From: Flavobacteriaceae bacterium
GTDB lineage: Bacteria > Bacteroidota > Bacteroidia > Flavobacteriales > Flavobacteriaceae
Assembly: GCA_009827225.1 (NCBI GenBank)
Contig: WUAI01000004.1
Coordinates: 62,001 to 126,000, forward strand
DNA length: 64,000 nucleotides
Reading direction: 5' to 3'
Below the pieces are notes generated by a model that did no database searches, was not told where the DNA came from, and worked only from the letters and a program-made list of their open reading frames with translations. This document shows, one piece after another, positions 36,458 through 46,092 of the stretch (the first letter of the stretch is position 1; each line of letters begins with the position of its first letter). The position numbers were made by a program, and so were the translations under genes.

Positions 36458-36820
36458 CTAATTTCTTTTCTGAATATCAATGATCTCAATTGGGGTGGCT
36501 TTTGCACAACGATTCATCATTCTTAAACCCCTGAAGGTGAACCAAACTTTTTCTCCGGAAGATTTGTAAGTCTCATCCAAATTGATCGGGTCCAGGTAGT
36601 ATTGACTTTCACTATCTCCAACCTGAATAGCAAAAGCACAATCTTTGGCGTCTTTGCCAGCGACTATGGTTCCCATTTGAAAGCCTTTTTCCAACATGGC
36701 TTGCTTTTCTTTTTCCATTTCCTCTGTTTTAGCAGCCGATTCCTCAGCCATTGTTTTTTTGCTGTTACATGAAACTATCACGAGAACAAGCAATAATATT
36801 GAGGTTTTAATTAACTTCAT
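36458..36820 (-). CDS. Small lipoprotein of unknown function
   Basis: A 120-residue lipoprotein (MKLIKTSILLLVLVIVSCNS, Cys about 18) with a charged linker rich in Glu and Lys and a C-terminal domain of about 75 residues containing two cysteines (KDCAFAIQVGD and MNRCAKATP). The segment VWFTFRGLRMMNRCAKA resembles short domains found in other Bacteroidota lipoproteins, but I do not recognise a named family. No operon partner. Confidence 0.75.
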   Translation of the reverse strand: MKLIKTSILLLVLVIVSCNSKKTMAEESAAKTEEMEKEKQAMLEKGFQMGTIVAGKDAKDCAFAIQVGDSESQYYLDPINLDETYKSSGEKVWFTFRGLRMMNRCAKATPIEIIDIQKRN

Positions 36821-37027
36821 AAGTGTCGATTTATGGTTACGGTCGAGAAAGTTACAATAAATGTGCCGTTTAACGATTAATTCCCTTGAGAAGAAATGCG
36901 AATTCAGTAATAATAAGGCTTATACTCTATTTGTCGACTAGATTAAAATATCGTAATGCTCTTGAAATCAGCCATATATTCTTATAAATTTATTAAGGAA
37001 TTTAATGGTAAATCAAAGAATTGGTAG

Positions 37028-37035
37028 TATTTTTA
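37028..37035 (+). promoter_or_regulatory. Possible -7 box before the GEVED/T9SS gene
   Basis: TATTTTTA is one base from TAnnTTTG and lies 37 bases before the ATG. It sits in a near-palindrome, GGTAGTATTTTTAATACC. The rest of the 251-base spacer 36821-37071 shows nothing else that I can name. Confidence 0.35.
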
Positions 37036-37071
37036 ATACCTCATTGAAATTTAACCAAAAAATTAGTTGAA

Positions 37072-39699
37072 ATGAAATTAACTTACAAACTGCTTGCATT
37101 GGCTTTCCTGTTCACATTTGGAATGACCGCGCAAGAATCAATGGGTCCGGTTGATACAGGATATCTGCAAGGACCAACATCTGTTCCCAGTTTAGCTTCA
37201 CAGCTACAAGATGGAACTTTCCAGATGGCTCAAGACGACTCCAAGAAAATGGGGCAGCCTCGATTAACTCATGGACAAAACATCGTGCCTGGTAAAGGAT
37301 TACCGGCGGCAGGTGAGTATGATCCACTTGTTGAATTCCAGCAAAATGCAATTCTAACAAGAAACCAACCACCTTTATTGACGTTTGAAACGACGACCAG
37401 TACAGCGACTCCTTCGGATCCGACAGGTGCAGTTGGACCAAACCACTACGTAGCGGCTTGGAACACCTCTTTCAGAATTTTTGATAAGAGTGGTAATCCA
37501 TTAACTCCAGCTGCTTCCTTGGCAACTCTTTTCCCTGGAAATGCTATTGGAGACCCTATCGTATTTTATGATGCTCAGGCAGATCGTTTTGTGATTACAG
37601 AGTTTGATAACTCGCCTAACGGATTTAACGTTGCGGTATGTCAGGGATCCGACCCTGTAAACGACGGATGGCATATCTATACAACTGGGTTTGCTACCGG
37701 ACAATTCCCGGATTATACCAAATTCTCAGTATGGGCCGATACTTACATGGTTACTGCCAACATTGGTCAAACCAACCGTGTGTTCGCCATCGAAAGACTT
37801 GAAATGCTGGATGGTAATCCATCGCAATTTGTTGCCTTACCATTGCCAGGATTGGTTTCTCCAATTGGAGGATTCTACAGTCCCCAGGCATTCCATAACA
37901 CAGATGGGAATTTAGCACCTGCCGGAACTCCGGCACCGGTGGTTTACATGCAGGATGATTCCTATTCAGGAGTTTCCGTAGATCACATTAAAGTATGGAG
38001 TGCTACTATCGACTGGGTAAACACTGCCAACTCTTCGATGTCGGCACCGCAACAATTGAATACTACACCTTATCTGTCTGTATTTGATGGAGGTAGTTTC
38101 AGTAACCTGGATCAGCCTTCAGGACCGGATATCGATGCTATTCAGGCGACTATCATGCAGGTGGCTCAGTATCGCCGTTTCGGAACACACAACTCTTGTG
38201 TATTCAACTTCGTAGTAGATACAGATCCAACTGCTGGTGAATTAGCTGGTATCCGTTGGTTTGAATTACGTCAAACTGCAGACGGACAGCCTTGGACTAT
38301 CCACCAGGAAGGTACTTATACTTCTCCAGTTGCCGATAAGCATGCTTGGAATGGTAGTATGGTAATGAATTCAGCCGGTGATATTGCATTAGGTTATACC
38401 GGAATGATTTCCGCATCTCTACCAGTAGGATCTTACTATACAGGTCGTTTTGCCAGTGATCCACTGGGAGTAATGACGGTTGCAGAGGAATTAATCGGAC
38501 AGAGTACTGCGAACAGTAACAACTTGCGTTATGCAGATTATAGTCAGCTAACGCTGGATCCGGTTGATGAAACTTTCTGGTATGTAAATGAGTATTTCAA
38601 CTCCAATAGAAGAAACATTGTGGGTCAGTTCCAGTTAGCTGCACCACAACCGAATGATATTGGTGCATTGAGTATCGATGCTCCCGTAGATGGAATATTA
38701 ACTGCAACAGAAGATATTACCATTACGATAAGAAACTTTGGTAGCAACGACATTACAAATCCAGAGGTACGCTATAGTATAGACATGGGTACTGAGGTGG
38801 TTGAGAACTTTAGTGGAACTATCGCTGCTGGAACTAATGCTCAGTATACATTCGCACAAACTGCGGATCTTTCGGCTCCAGGATCGTATTTGATCGAAGC
38901 AAGAACTAACCTTGGAGGTGATACTAATCCGGGTAATGATGAAGCTTCAAAAACTGTTACCAACGGTGTGGTTTACTGTCAGCCAACCGGTGATTGTGCC
39001 GGATTCAACGACGGTGTGACTATGCTTCAATTAGCAGATCAGGATATTGCTGTTGAGTGTGGTGCTAACGGATATGCTGATAACACGAATATCGTATTTA
39101 ACTTTGACCTAAGTAATAATCCATTCGCTGGAGTTGTTCAAATGGGCTTCGCAGATTCTGCGTTTGCGATCTGGATCGACTTTAACGACGATGGTGTATT
39201 TGCTGCTGACGAGTTAATCGCAGATGAATTCGTTGCGCAAGCGGATACCGACTTCCCATTCACGGTGAACTTCCAAAATGTTTCTACGGTAACTACTGGA
39301 ATGCACAGAATGAGAGTTCGTGGAGAGGATTTAGATCAGGATGGAGATTACCTAAATCCATGTGATGATCTTGAATTTGGACGTACCAATGACTATACAG
39401 CCAATATCACTGGCCTGTTAGGAATTGAAGATGTTGAACTGGCTAACTCCGATCTACAAATCGTGACCAAGCCGAACAACCAATTCGATATTTCTTTGGT
39501 AACTTCATTTGACAAAACAGCTTCTATCTGGGTGATCAATGCACTTGGACAAACTGTAAGCTTTAACAACATCGCAAAAGACGGAGACCGTTATAACTAT
39601 AGTCTCGATATGTCTTATGCAGCAGCTGGTGTTTACATCGTTAAGATGGGTGATGCCCGAGGAAAGGCTTTTAAATCGGCTAAGATTGTTGTACAATAA
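37072..39699 (+). CDS. Secreted GEVED-domain protein with T9SS tail
   Basis: An 875-residue surface or secreted protein with signal MKLTYKLLALAFLFTFGMTAQ. The first 500 residues form a domain of unknown function (TATPSDPTGAVGPNHYVAAWN ... NNLRYADYSQLTLDP), which looks like a propeller-type fold. A CARDB-like Ig domain follows (DIGALSIDAPVDGILTATEDI), then a GEVED domain (FAIWIDFNDDGVF ... DDLEFGRTNDYTANI) and a type IX sorting tail (AAGVYIVKMGDARGKAFKS). It is monocistronic, between a promoter and a strong terminator. Substrate and role are unknown; similar proteins are often abundant in flavobacterial secretomes. Confidence 0.88.
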   Translation: MKLTYKLLALAFLFTFGMTAQESMGPVDTGYLQGPTSVPSLASQLQDGTFQMAQDDSKKMGQPRLTHGQNIVPGKGLPAAGEYDPLVEFQQNAILTRNQPPLLTFETTTSTATPSDPTGAVGPNHYVAAWNTSFRIFDKSGNPLTPAASLATLFPGNAIGDPIVFYDAQADRFVITEFDNSPNGFNVAVCQGSDPVNDGWHIYTTGFATGQFPDYTKFSVWADTYMVTANIGQTNRVFAIERLEMLDGNPSQFVALPLPGLVSPIGGFYSPQAFHNTDGNLAPAGTPAPVVYMQDDSYSGVSVDHIKVWSATIDWVNTANSSMSAPQQLNTTPYLSVFDGGSFSNLDQPSGPDIDAIQATIMQVAQYRRFGTHNSCVFNFVVDTDPTAGELAGIRWFELRQTADGQPWTIHQEGTYTSPVADKHAWNGSMVMNSAGDIALGYTGMISASLPVGSYYTGRFASDPLGVMTVAEELIGQSTANSNNLRYADYSQLTLDPVDETFWYVNEYFNSNRRNIVGQFQLAAPQPNDIGALSIDAPVDGILTATEDITITIRNFGSNDITNPEVRYSIDMGTEVVENFSGTIAAGTNAQYTFAQTADLSAPGSYLIEARTNLGGDTNPGNDEASKTVTNGVVYCQPTGDCAGFNDGVTMLQLADQDIAVECGANGYADNTNIVFNFDLSNNPFAGVVQMGFADSAFAIWIDFNDDGVFAADELIADEFVAQADTDFPFTVNFQNVSTVTTGMHRMRVRGEDLDQDGDYLNPCDDLEFGRTNDYTANITGLLGIEDVELANSDLQIVTKPNNQFDISLVTSFDKTASIWVINALGQTVSFNNIAKDGDRYNYSLDMSYAAAGVYIVKMGDARGKAFKSAKIVVQ

Positions 39700-39721
39700 T
39701 ATAATTCATTCGAATTATGAC

Positions 39722-39746
39722 AAAGCGGGCTTCGGCCCGCTTTTTT
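39722..39746. terminator. Strong bidirectional terminator with UUCG loop
   Basis: AAAGCGGGC, loop TTCG, GCCCGC and T6: a textbook intrinsic terminator between two convergent genes. The A run on the other side lets it work on the minus strand too. Confidence 0.93.
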
Positions 39747-39747
39747 A

Positions 39748-42700
39748 TTAGAAATATGCCCGTAGCTGAATATTTCCTGTGTGAATGGTATTGGCATTTT
39801 CGCTCTTCCTTCCGAAGTAAGAAAAATTGGCATCCAGATATTTGGTGATCTTCTTTTGAAACAGCAAACTCCATGTAAAATTAGTGCCGGGTTGGAGTCC
39901 TTCGAGCATGGTATAAGCCACCGGGGAGAAGGAACTTCCTTCAAAGGCATTATCGATGTAATTGAACTCACCCGAAATCGAAATTTTCTGGGTATTGTTA
40001 TAGGCAAAGGAGAACCCTACTCTTTGCTGGTCGAGTTTTTCCAGCGCTCCCAATTGATTCTCTTTGTTTAGAAATTCGTAAAAGACGTCGAAACGCGTTT
40101 GCCTATTTAACAAATACGAAAGTTTAGGATTGAATTGAGCGGTCTCTAAATTGAAATTTCTGTTCTCAAAGTTTTCCGAAAGACTCTCATTGGACCCGAT
40201 GGATGATTTTAAATTGACCAACCAGACTTCTTTAAACTTATGATTGAAATTGAGTTGGTGACTTTCCAGTTTATTTTCCTGCAATCCTAATGTGATTAAA
40301 TTACTTCCTGAACCTGAGATGTAAGTATAACTGGTCGTATATCTTTGCTTTCCCCGGTTGAAGAACAAGGCATTTCTAAAATTGAGGTTAAGGCCAAACT
40401 GGTCCTCACCACCATCTTTGAATGGATTGATATTGTCTATCTCATTCGACTTCGCCACTTTTCGATCGATTACAAACGATGTTTGGTTGTAAAATTTACT
40501 CAGCACTTTTTTGAACCCTTTGGCGTTGATCCACTGCTGTGGATTCAGGGTAAGCACCTGGCTAAATTTGTTGTTGCGAATTTTCACGAATACCTGGTTG
40601 GGCAATAATATTCGTACATATTCCGCTTCATCCTGAAACTGCGCCACTTCGAACTCATTCAACTCCTGAATTCCATTTTCATTGTAATCGATCCAGGTAT
40701 ACACTCCCTGCCCTTGATCTACCTGCACATAGGTAAATTCCTGTTGAGGTAATACTCCACTATTGGATTCGATCGCGGTATTTAATCGTACTCCTCCTTT
40801 CCATAAACTTTGTCCGTAAGTAATCCTCGCGTTCAGGGTTTGTTCATCCTCTTCCTCTCCATCGTCATCCTTTAAGACCCTGTAATTTGCAAATACAGCC
40901 AGTTGAGAGTTTTTGTTATTGAGGAGTCGCGATTTGAGAAAATAGTCGTGGGAAGTGTTCACCTTTTCCAACTGATTGGCCCTAACACTATCGTTGACCC
41001 GAAAGCGATATCCAACTTCACCAAATACTTTGGTACTGTCCCCAATTCCGGTAAATATCTCGTAAGCGGAAAATCGCTGACTAATGGGCGTTAGGCTGTC
41101 ATTGGCAATCACATTTACCCGATTATCTTCGTGATAATACTTAGCGCCCACCCATGCCTTTTTGAGCTGATAAATTCCGGTGGTATGTGATCTGCTGAAA
41201 TCGGATTTCAATACATCGCTTTCGCTATCAAGAATACTAGCCGAAGTATTAATATTTAATTTTCCAAGTTTGACTGCACCGTTAAGAACGTGGCGAACTC
41301 CCGAGAAGTTTTCAGAAAAATCCAGATTTTGAAATTCATATCGACCCCCTCCAATTTTCGGATGCGAAATTTCTGTTCCCGCGGTAACGAATCGTTGATC
41401 CCCTATAGGCATTTCCAAATTCCAGTCTCTGGTAAATTCGATATTATACAGTCGCTCAATGGTTCGAAAATCTTCGTGAAGAAAATCGATAGAACCCAAC
41501 GCATCTATTTTCAAAGTATCCTGTGAAGTAAATACATTTTGCCTTCCCGCAAAGCGCCCCGCAAATCCTTCATTATTATCGTCATCTAGATTGGAAAATG
41601 CGTTCAGGTCGTTGATACTACCAGTGAGTTCAAAATCCAAGCTTGTTTTATCAGAAGGATTATAGGAACCATACACTCCTCCCAGCTGAAGTTTTTCAGG
41701 AGCATTCAAGCGAATTACAGGTTCGTAATTACCTTGTGGCACTCCGTTTACGGGTGGCACGAACTCGAAAATCCTATTGATGGCACTGTCTGCGCTAATG
41801 ATATAATTTCCAATATTATCTCCTACCAGTGAAAACCGAACATTGAATAATTCGTCTTCGGGATCATTGGAGAACACAAAAATTTCAGTGCCTTCGAAAT
41901 CTTCTTTTTTGTACAAAATCTTGTTATCCGAAAAAGTATCTGGTATGGCCGAAGGGGCATTCATCAAATTCATATCGTCCCCTGCAGCTGAGAGTATCTG
42001 CACTTGTTCTTCTGTAAGGGTTTGTTGCAACGGCTGATTTTTAGCATCGTTTTCTGAATACACATAGGCTCCAATCTGAAGTTTGTCATTGCTGTAGTCT
42101 CCACCCCCATAGCCAATGAATCGGGTATAGTTACGGTCGGTGAACTGGTATTCGACGGTGATCCGCATATTGGCGGTTATGGGATAGGTTGGGTTGAACT
42201 TGATTTCCCCTGCGTTATAATCGATTACGTAGTCTTCATTTTCTCCTCTTTTCAGCAGTAATCCATTGACGTAAACCCTTTCACTTCCCGACACAATAAG
42301 GATAAACAATTCGCCATTGGGCCCGATAAGTTTATAAGGCCCCTGGTTGCCCTCCTGTCCCACAAATTGACTGCGTTGGAAAACACCTCGCACGAGGGCT
42401 CCTGAAGCAAAAGCGGTGGTTTTTGAACCGTCTTCATGATTGAAAGTGCCCCCCAGTGCAATTCCCTGTACCTTTTTAGTAAAACGACCAAAATAACTGC
42501 GTGTATTCATAAGGTCCACATCTCCGGCCCGAATTTTCCAGTTGTCACTGAATAGTTCAATAAAGATCTCATCAAATTCCTCAAGGCTCTGTGAGTACCC
42601 CCCTTCCTGAGTTGGGATATTCGCATCCTGGATGGAGGCGCGAATGGAAATCTTATCGCTTAATTTCCCTGTGATTTGTAGATCCAGTTCGCTATTCACC

Positions 42701-43164
42701 ACGGCATTTTGATTGTTTCCAATGGTTATCCCACGGGTAATGCTTCCGTTGGTATTTAGACCTTCAAAGGGAGAGGTTCGGTTTCCAAGATTACTTTTTT
42801 CGAGGGCATAAAGCTTTTCGAGTCCGCCGCTGTTTTGAACAATGATCTTTGGATCCAGTTGAAAGTATTCCCGTGTGAGATAATCAGGGAATCTGAGGTA
42901 CTTAATTACAACAGAGTCCTTTGAGGCCTTTAAACTTTCAGAAAAATAAAGGGTACTACGGGCGAAGTCTATTCGATATAAGGAGGAGTCGATTACATTC
43001 TTCCCCGCATCCATGATTTTGAAACGCGACGGATTGGTACTTACCGAGTCAAATCGGACGCTATCTTTGATCGCAATTTTCCGACTTTGAATTCCTGAAA
43101 TTGTATCCTGCCCATAGCCCGTAAACGCTACAAGAAGCAATAAAACATAGAGGTACAATTTCAT
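39748..43164 (-). CDS. Large outer-membrane beta-barrel protein of unknown function
   Basis: An 1138-residue exported protein (signal MKLYLYVLLLLVAFTGYGQ). The first 180 residues look like one or two small beta domains (VRFDSVSTNPSRFKIMDAGKN). From about residue 150 the chain alternates short amphipathic strands with turns (NSELDLQITGKLSDKISIRASIQDAN, LQIGAYVYSEND, QRYTTSYTYISGSGSNLITLGLQ) to the end, where the last strand is TGNIQLRAYF with terminal Phe, the usual end of outer-membrane barrels. One stretch, DYNENGIQELNEFE, is like a calcium loop. No plug or TonB box is seen. It could be an outer-membrane channel or assembly factor; I cannot name it. Confidence 0.75.
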   Translation of the reverse strand: MKLYLYVLLLLVAFTGYGQDTISGIQSRKIAIKDSVRFDSVSTNPSRFKIMDAGKNVIDSSLYRIDFARSTLYFSESLKASKDSVVIKYLRFPDYLTREYFQLDPKIIVQNSGGLEKLYALEKSNLGNRTSPFEGLNTNGSITRGITIGNNQNAVVNSELDLQITGKLSDKISIRASIQDANIPTQEGGYSQSLEEFDEIFIELFSDNWKIRAGDVDLMNTRSYFGRFTKKVQGIALGGTFNHEDGSKTTAFASGALVRGVFQRSQFVGQEGNQGPYKLIGPNGELFILIVSGSERVYVNGLLLKRGENEDYVIDYNAGEIKFNPTYPITANMRITVEYQFTDRNYTRFIGYGGGDYSNDKLQIGAYVYSENDAKNQPLQQTLTEEQVQILSAAGDDMNLMNAPSAIPDTFSDNKILYKKEDFEGTEIFVFSNDPEDELFNVRFSLVGDNIGNYIISADSAINRIFEFVPPVNGVPQGNYEPVIRLNAPEKLQLGGVYGSYNPSDKTSLDFELTGSINDLNAFSNLDDDNNEGFAGRFAGRQNVFTSQDTLKIDALGSIDFLHEDFRTIERLYNIEFTRDWNLEMPIGDQRFVTAGTEISHPKIGGGRYEFQNLDFSENFSGVRHVLNGAVKLGKLNINTSASILDSESDVLKSDFSRSHTTGIYQLKKAWVGAKYYHEDNRVNVIANDSLTPISQRFSAYEIFTGIGDSTKVFGEVGYRFRVNDSVRANQLEKVNTSHDYFLKSRLLNNKNSQLAVFANYRVLKDDDGEEEDEQTLNARITYGQSLWKGGVRLNTAIESNSGVLPQQEFTYVQVDQGQGVYTWIDYNENGIQELNEFEVAQFQDEAEYVRILLPNQVFVKIRNNKFSQVLTLNPQQWINAKGFKKVLSKFYNQTSFVIDRKVAKSNEIDNINPFKDGGEDQFGLNLNFRNALFFNRGKQRYTTSYTYISGSGSNLITLGLQENKLESHQLNFNHKFKEVWLVNLKSSIGSNESLSENFENRNFNLETAQFNPKLSYLLNRQTRFDVFYEFLNKENQLGALEKLDQQRVGFSFAYNNTQKISISGEFNYIDNAFEGSSFSPVAYTMLEGLQPGTNFTWSLLFQKKITKYLDANFSYFGRKSENANTIHTGNIQLRAYF

Positions 43165-43288
43165 TAATACTACAACTTATCAAGGCGATTTTTATTTTGT
43201 TGACTTTTTTATGAAAACCTTTTGATTCTCGCCTTCTGTAAATATACATTGTTATTTATTTTAGCATTTCATCTCAAAACCGATATCG

Positions 43289-44053
43289 ATGCAAATAATC
43301 TCCTATAATGTGAATGGTATACGAGCCGCCATGCGAAAAGGTTTTACCGATTGGCTCAAGAGCGCGAATCCGGATGTAGTATGCCTTCAGGAAACCAAAG
43401 CCATGGAGGAACAGGTGGAGATCGACGAGATCGTTTCGGCAGGTTATCCCTATCATTATTGGTACAGCGCACAAAAGAAGGGGTACAGTGGTGTGGCTAT
43501 TTTCACCAAAAAAGAACCCAATCATATAGAGTACGGAACCGGAATTGATTATATGGATTCGGAGGGGCGGAACCTGCGTGTAGATTTTGACGAGGTGTCT
43601 GTGATGAGTTTATACTTGCCCAGTGGGACTAATATTGCTCGTTTGGAACACAAACTGCAGTACATGGCCGATTTCCAAAAGTACGTAGATACGCTCAGGA
43701 AGGAGTACCCGAACCTGGTAATTTGCGGTGATTATAACATCTGTCATGAAGCCATCGATATTCATGACCCGGTTCGTAACAAAAATGTATCCGGTTTCTT
43801 ACCGGTGGAGCGTGAATGGATCGGAAAATTTATCGATAGCGGATTTATAGATTCTTTCCGCCATTTGAATAAGGAACCTCATAATTATACCTGGTGGAGT
43901 TATCGCGCGAATGCCAGGGCCAACAATAAAGGTTGGAGGATCGATTATAATATGGTTTCGGAACCCTTACAAGAAAATATTAAGCGAGCCGTTATATTAC
44001 CGGAAGCCCATCATAGCGACCATTGTCCGCATTTGGTGGAACTAGAATTTTAA
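43289..44053 (+). CDS. xth: Exodeoxyribonuclease III
   Basis: A 254-residue AP endonuclease/3'-5' exonuclease of base excision repair. Catalytic segments are IISYNVNGIRAAMRKG, VVCLQETKA (metal-binding Glu), SVMSLYLPSG, VICGDYNICHEAIDIHDP (Asp and Asn), WWSYRANARANNKGWRIDYN and HHSDHCPH (catalytic His/Asp). The length matches the ExoIII/ExoA family. It precedes an OmpA lipoprotein gene by 21 bases and an aldo/keto reductase gene, possibly one transcript. Confidence 0.95.
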   Translation: MQIISYNVNGIRAAMRKGFTDWLKSANPDVVCLQETKAMEEQVEIDEIVSAGYPYHYWYSAQKKGYSGVAIFTKKEPNHIEYGTGIDYMDSEGRNLRVDFDEVSVMSLYLPSGTNIARLEHKLQYMADFQKYVDTLRKEYPNLVICGDYNICHEAIDIHDPVRNKNVSGFLPVEREWIGKFIDSGFIDSFRHLNKEPHNYTWWSYRANARANNKGWRIDYNMVSEPLQENIKRAVILPEAHHSDHCPHLVELEF

Positions 44054-44074
44054 ACCCAGCCAAATCTTAGTATC

Positions 44075-45028
44075 ATGATCAAATTGTTTATCTACGGAAT
44101 AGCGACTACATTTTTATTGAGTTCATGCGTCTCTTCAAAACTGTACGAGGATTTGAAGGCAGAACGGGATGCTTTAAAGATGGAGAATGAAAACCTATTA
44201 AACGAGCTGGACGGTTCGGCTACGGGAGGGGAGCAGTATAAAGTGGAGAATTTGCAGAAAGAGATCGACAAACTTACTGCGGAAAAGACCCAACTGGCGA
44301 TGGAACTCGATGCCAGTAAGAGCAAATATGATCGTTTAAAAGATTCTTATGATGCCCTGGAAGCAAACAGTTCAACCTCTCTAACCGAAAATTTGGAACG
44401 CAACCGGAAATTATTGGAAGAACTGGAAGCCAAGGAAAAAGAATTGCTGGCGGAGGAGGCCCGACTTTCCTATATCCAAAAGCAACTATTGGATCGCTCA
44501 AATCGGGTGGAAGAACTAGAGGCAATAATTGCGGCCAAAGACCAGAAAATGAGAGCGCTGAAAGATGCTATCTCTGCTGCTCTTACCAATTTTGAGGGGA
44601 ATGGCCTCACCGTTGAACAAAGGGATGGAAAAGTGTATGTGTCCATGGAAAACAAACTTCTTTTCGATAGTGGAAGCTGGGCAGTAAATTCCCGCGGACA
44701 AGAAGCTGTGGTAGCTCTGGGTCAGGTTTTAGCTGAAAACACAGAAATTGCAGTGTTAATAGAAGGCCATACAGATAATGTTCCTTACGGAGGTAGTGGT
44801 AATATAAAAGACAACTGGGACTTATCCACCAAACGTGCAACGGCTATTGTCAATATCCTGATTCAGAATCCGCGCATCCCTAAAAGCAATCTCACTGCGG
44901 CCGGGAGAGGAGAATATGCCCCCCTGGTGTCCAATTCAACCACCGAGGGAAAAGCAAAGAATCGAAGAATAGAGGTGATTCTCACTCCGAAGTTGGATGA
45001 AATAAGCAAATTGTTGAACGAAATGTAA
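44075..45028 (+). CDS. OmpA-family lipoprotein with coiled coil
   Basis: A 317-residue lipoprotein (FLLSSCVSSKLYE, Cys about 17) with a long coiled coil (residues 25-170) and a C-terminal OmpA domain: LLFDSGSWAVNSRGQEAV, IAVLIEGHTDNVPYGG, NWDLSTKRATAIVNIL and GRGEYAPLVSNSTTEGKAKNRRIEV. The domain should bind peptidoglycan, tying the outer membrane to the wall. Located between xth and an aldo/keto reductase gene on the same strand. Confidence 0.92.
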   Translation: MIKLFIYGIATTFLLSSCVSSKLYEDLKAERDALKMENENLLNELDGSATGGEQYKVENLQKEIDKLTAEKTQLAMELDASKSKYDRLKDSYDALEANSSTSLTENLERNRKLLEELEAKEKELLAEEARLSYIQKQLLDRSNRVEELEAIIAAKDQKMRALKDAISAALTNFEGNGLTVEQRDGKVYVSMENKLLFDSGSWAVNSRGQEAVVALGQVLAENTEIAVLIEGHTDNVPYGGSGNIKDNWDLSTKRATAIVNILIQNPRIPKSNLTAAGRGEYAPLVSNSTTEGKAKNRRIEVILTPKLDEISKLLNEM

Positions 45029-45051
45029 AAAGACCAAGACTTCAAAAAACT

Positions 45052-46092
45052 ATGAAATACACCAACCTCCCGAATACCTCTTTACAAGTGAGTAAGATCT
45101 GCCTGGGTACTATGACCTATGGCAGGCAAAATTCAGAAGCGGAAGCCCACGAACAATTGAGTTATGCTTTGGATAATGGGGTGAATTTTATCGATACGGC
45201 GGAAATGTACGCTGTGCCATTCACGATGAAAACCCAGGGTCTTACAGAGCAATATATAGGGACCTGGCTAGAGAAAACAGGTAAACGGGATGAGGTGGTT
45301 TTGGCGTCTAAGATCACAGGTCCCGGCAGGGGTATTTTTAAAGATATTAGGAAGCACCTTGATTTTAGTCAGGAATCGTTAGATGACGCTTTGCATAAAA
45401 GTCTGAAACGCCTCAAAACGGACTACCTTGATCTCTACCAACTTCATTGGCCAGAACGAGCCGTTAATGTTTTTGGTGTTCGGGATTACAAACATGCGCC
45501 CAATGCAGAATGGGAAGATAACATTGCCGAAATTCTCGATCGACTGGAAGGATATGTAAAACAAGGAAAGATTCGATATATCGGATTAAGCAATGAAACT
45601 CCTTTTGGTGTGATGCGTTATATGGAAGAACATCGTAAAGGCAAAATGAAAATGGTATCGGTTCAGAATGCTTACAGCATGTTGCAGCGTCGCGATGAAG
45701 TGGGACTTACCGAAGTGTTGCAAATGGAAAATGTGGGCTACCTGGCGTATTCTCCTTTGGCATTTGGGGTGTTATCCGGCAAGTACCTGGATGGCAAAAA
45801 ACCAGAAGGCGCCCGTGTCACATTGTTTCCGAATTATTCACGTTATAGCAGTGAAAGTTCATTACGGGCTACGGCGGCGTATGCCAATATTGCCAAAAAT
45901 TATGGGTTGACTCTAACGCAATTGGCGTTAGCTTTCGTAAATCAGCGACCTTTTGTCACTTCCAACATCATAGGCGCGACCACGATCGAGCAATTGTCGG
46001 AGAATATCAAAAGTGTTGACATTGAACTTTCAGAAGAAATTTTAAGGGATATTGAGAAAGTACATGTGGCGATGCCGAATCCGGCTCCTTAG
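45052..46092 (+). CDS. Aldo/keto reductase (Tas-like)
   Basis: A cytoplasmic NADPH-dependent reductase of 346 residues with the TIM-barrel AKR signatures. These are the catalytic Asp and Tyr in FIDTAEMYAVPF, Lys in VVLASKITGPG, His in DLYQLHWPERAV, and a cofactor-binding C-terminus VTSNIIGATTIEQLSENI. It resembles E. coli Tas. The physiological substrate is unknown. Its last four bases overlap the end of the convergent radA gene. Confidence 0.92.
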   Translation: MKYTNLPNTSLQVSKICLGTMTYGRQNSEAEAHEQLSYALDNGVNFIDTAEMYAVPFTMKTQGLTEQYIGTWLEKTGKRDEVVLASKITGPGRGIFKDIRKHLDFSQESLDDALHKSLKRLKTDYLDLYQLHWPERAVNVFGVRDYKHAPNAEWEDNIAEILDRLEGYVKQGKIRYIGLSNETPFGVMRYMEEHRKGKMKMVSVQNAYSMLQRRDEVGLTEVLQMENVGYLAYSPLAFGVLSGKYLDGKKPEGARVTLFPNYSRYSSESSLRATAAYANIAKNYGLTLTQLALAFVNQRPFVTSNIIGATTIEQLSENIKSVDIELSEEILRDIEKVHVAMPNPAP

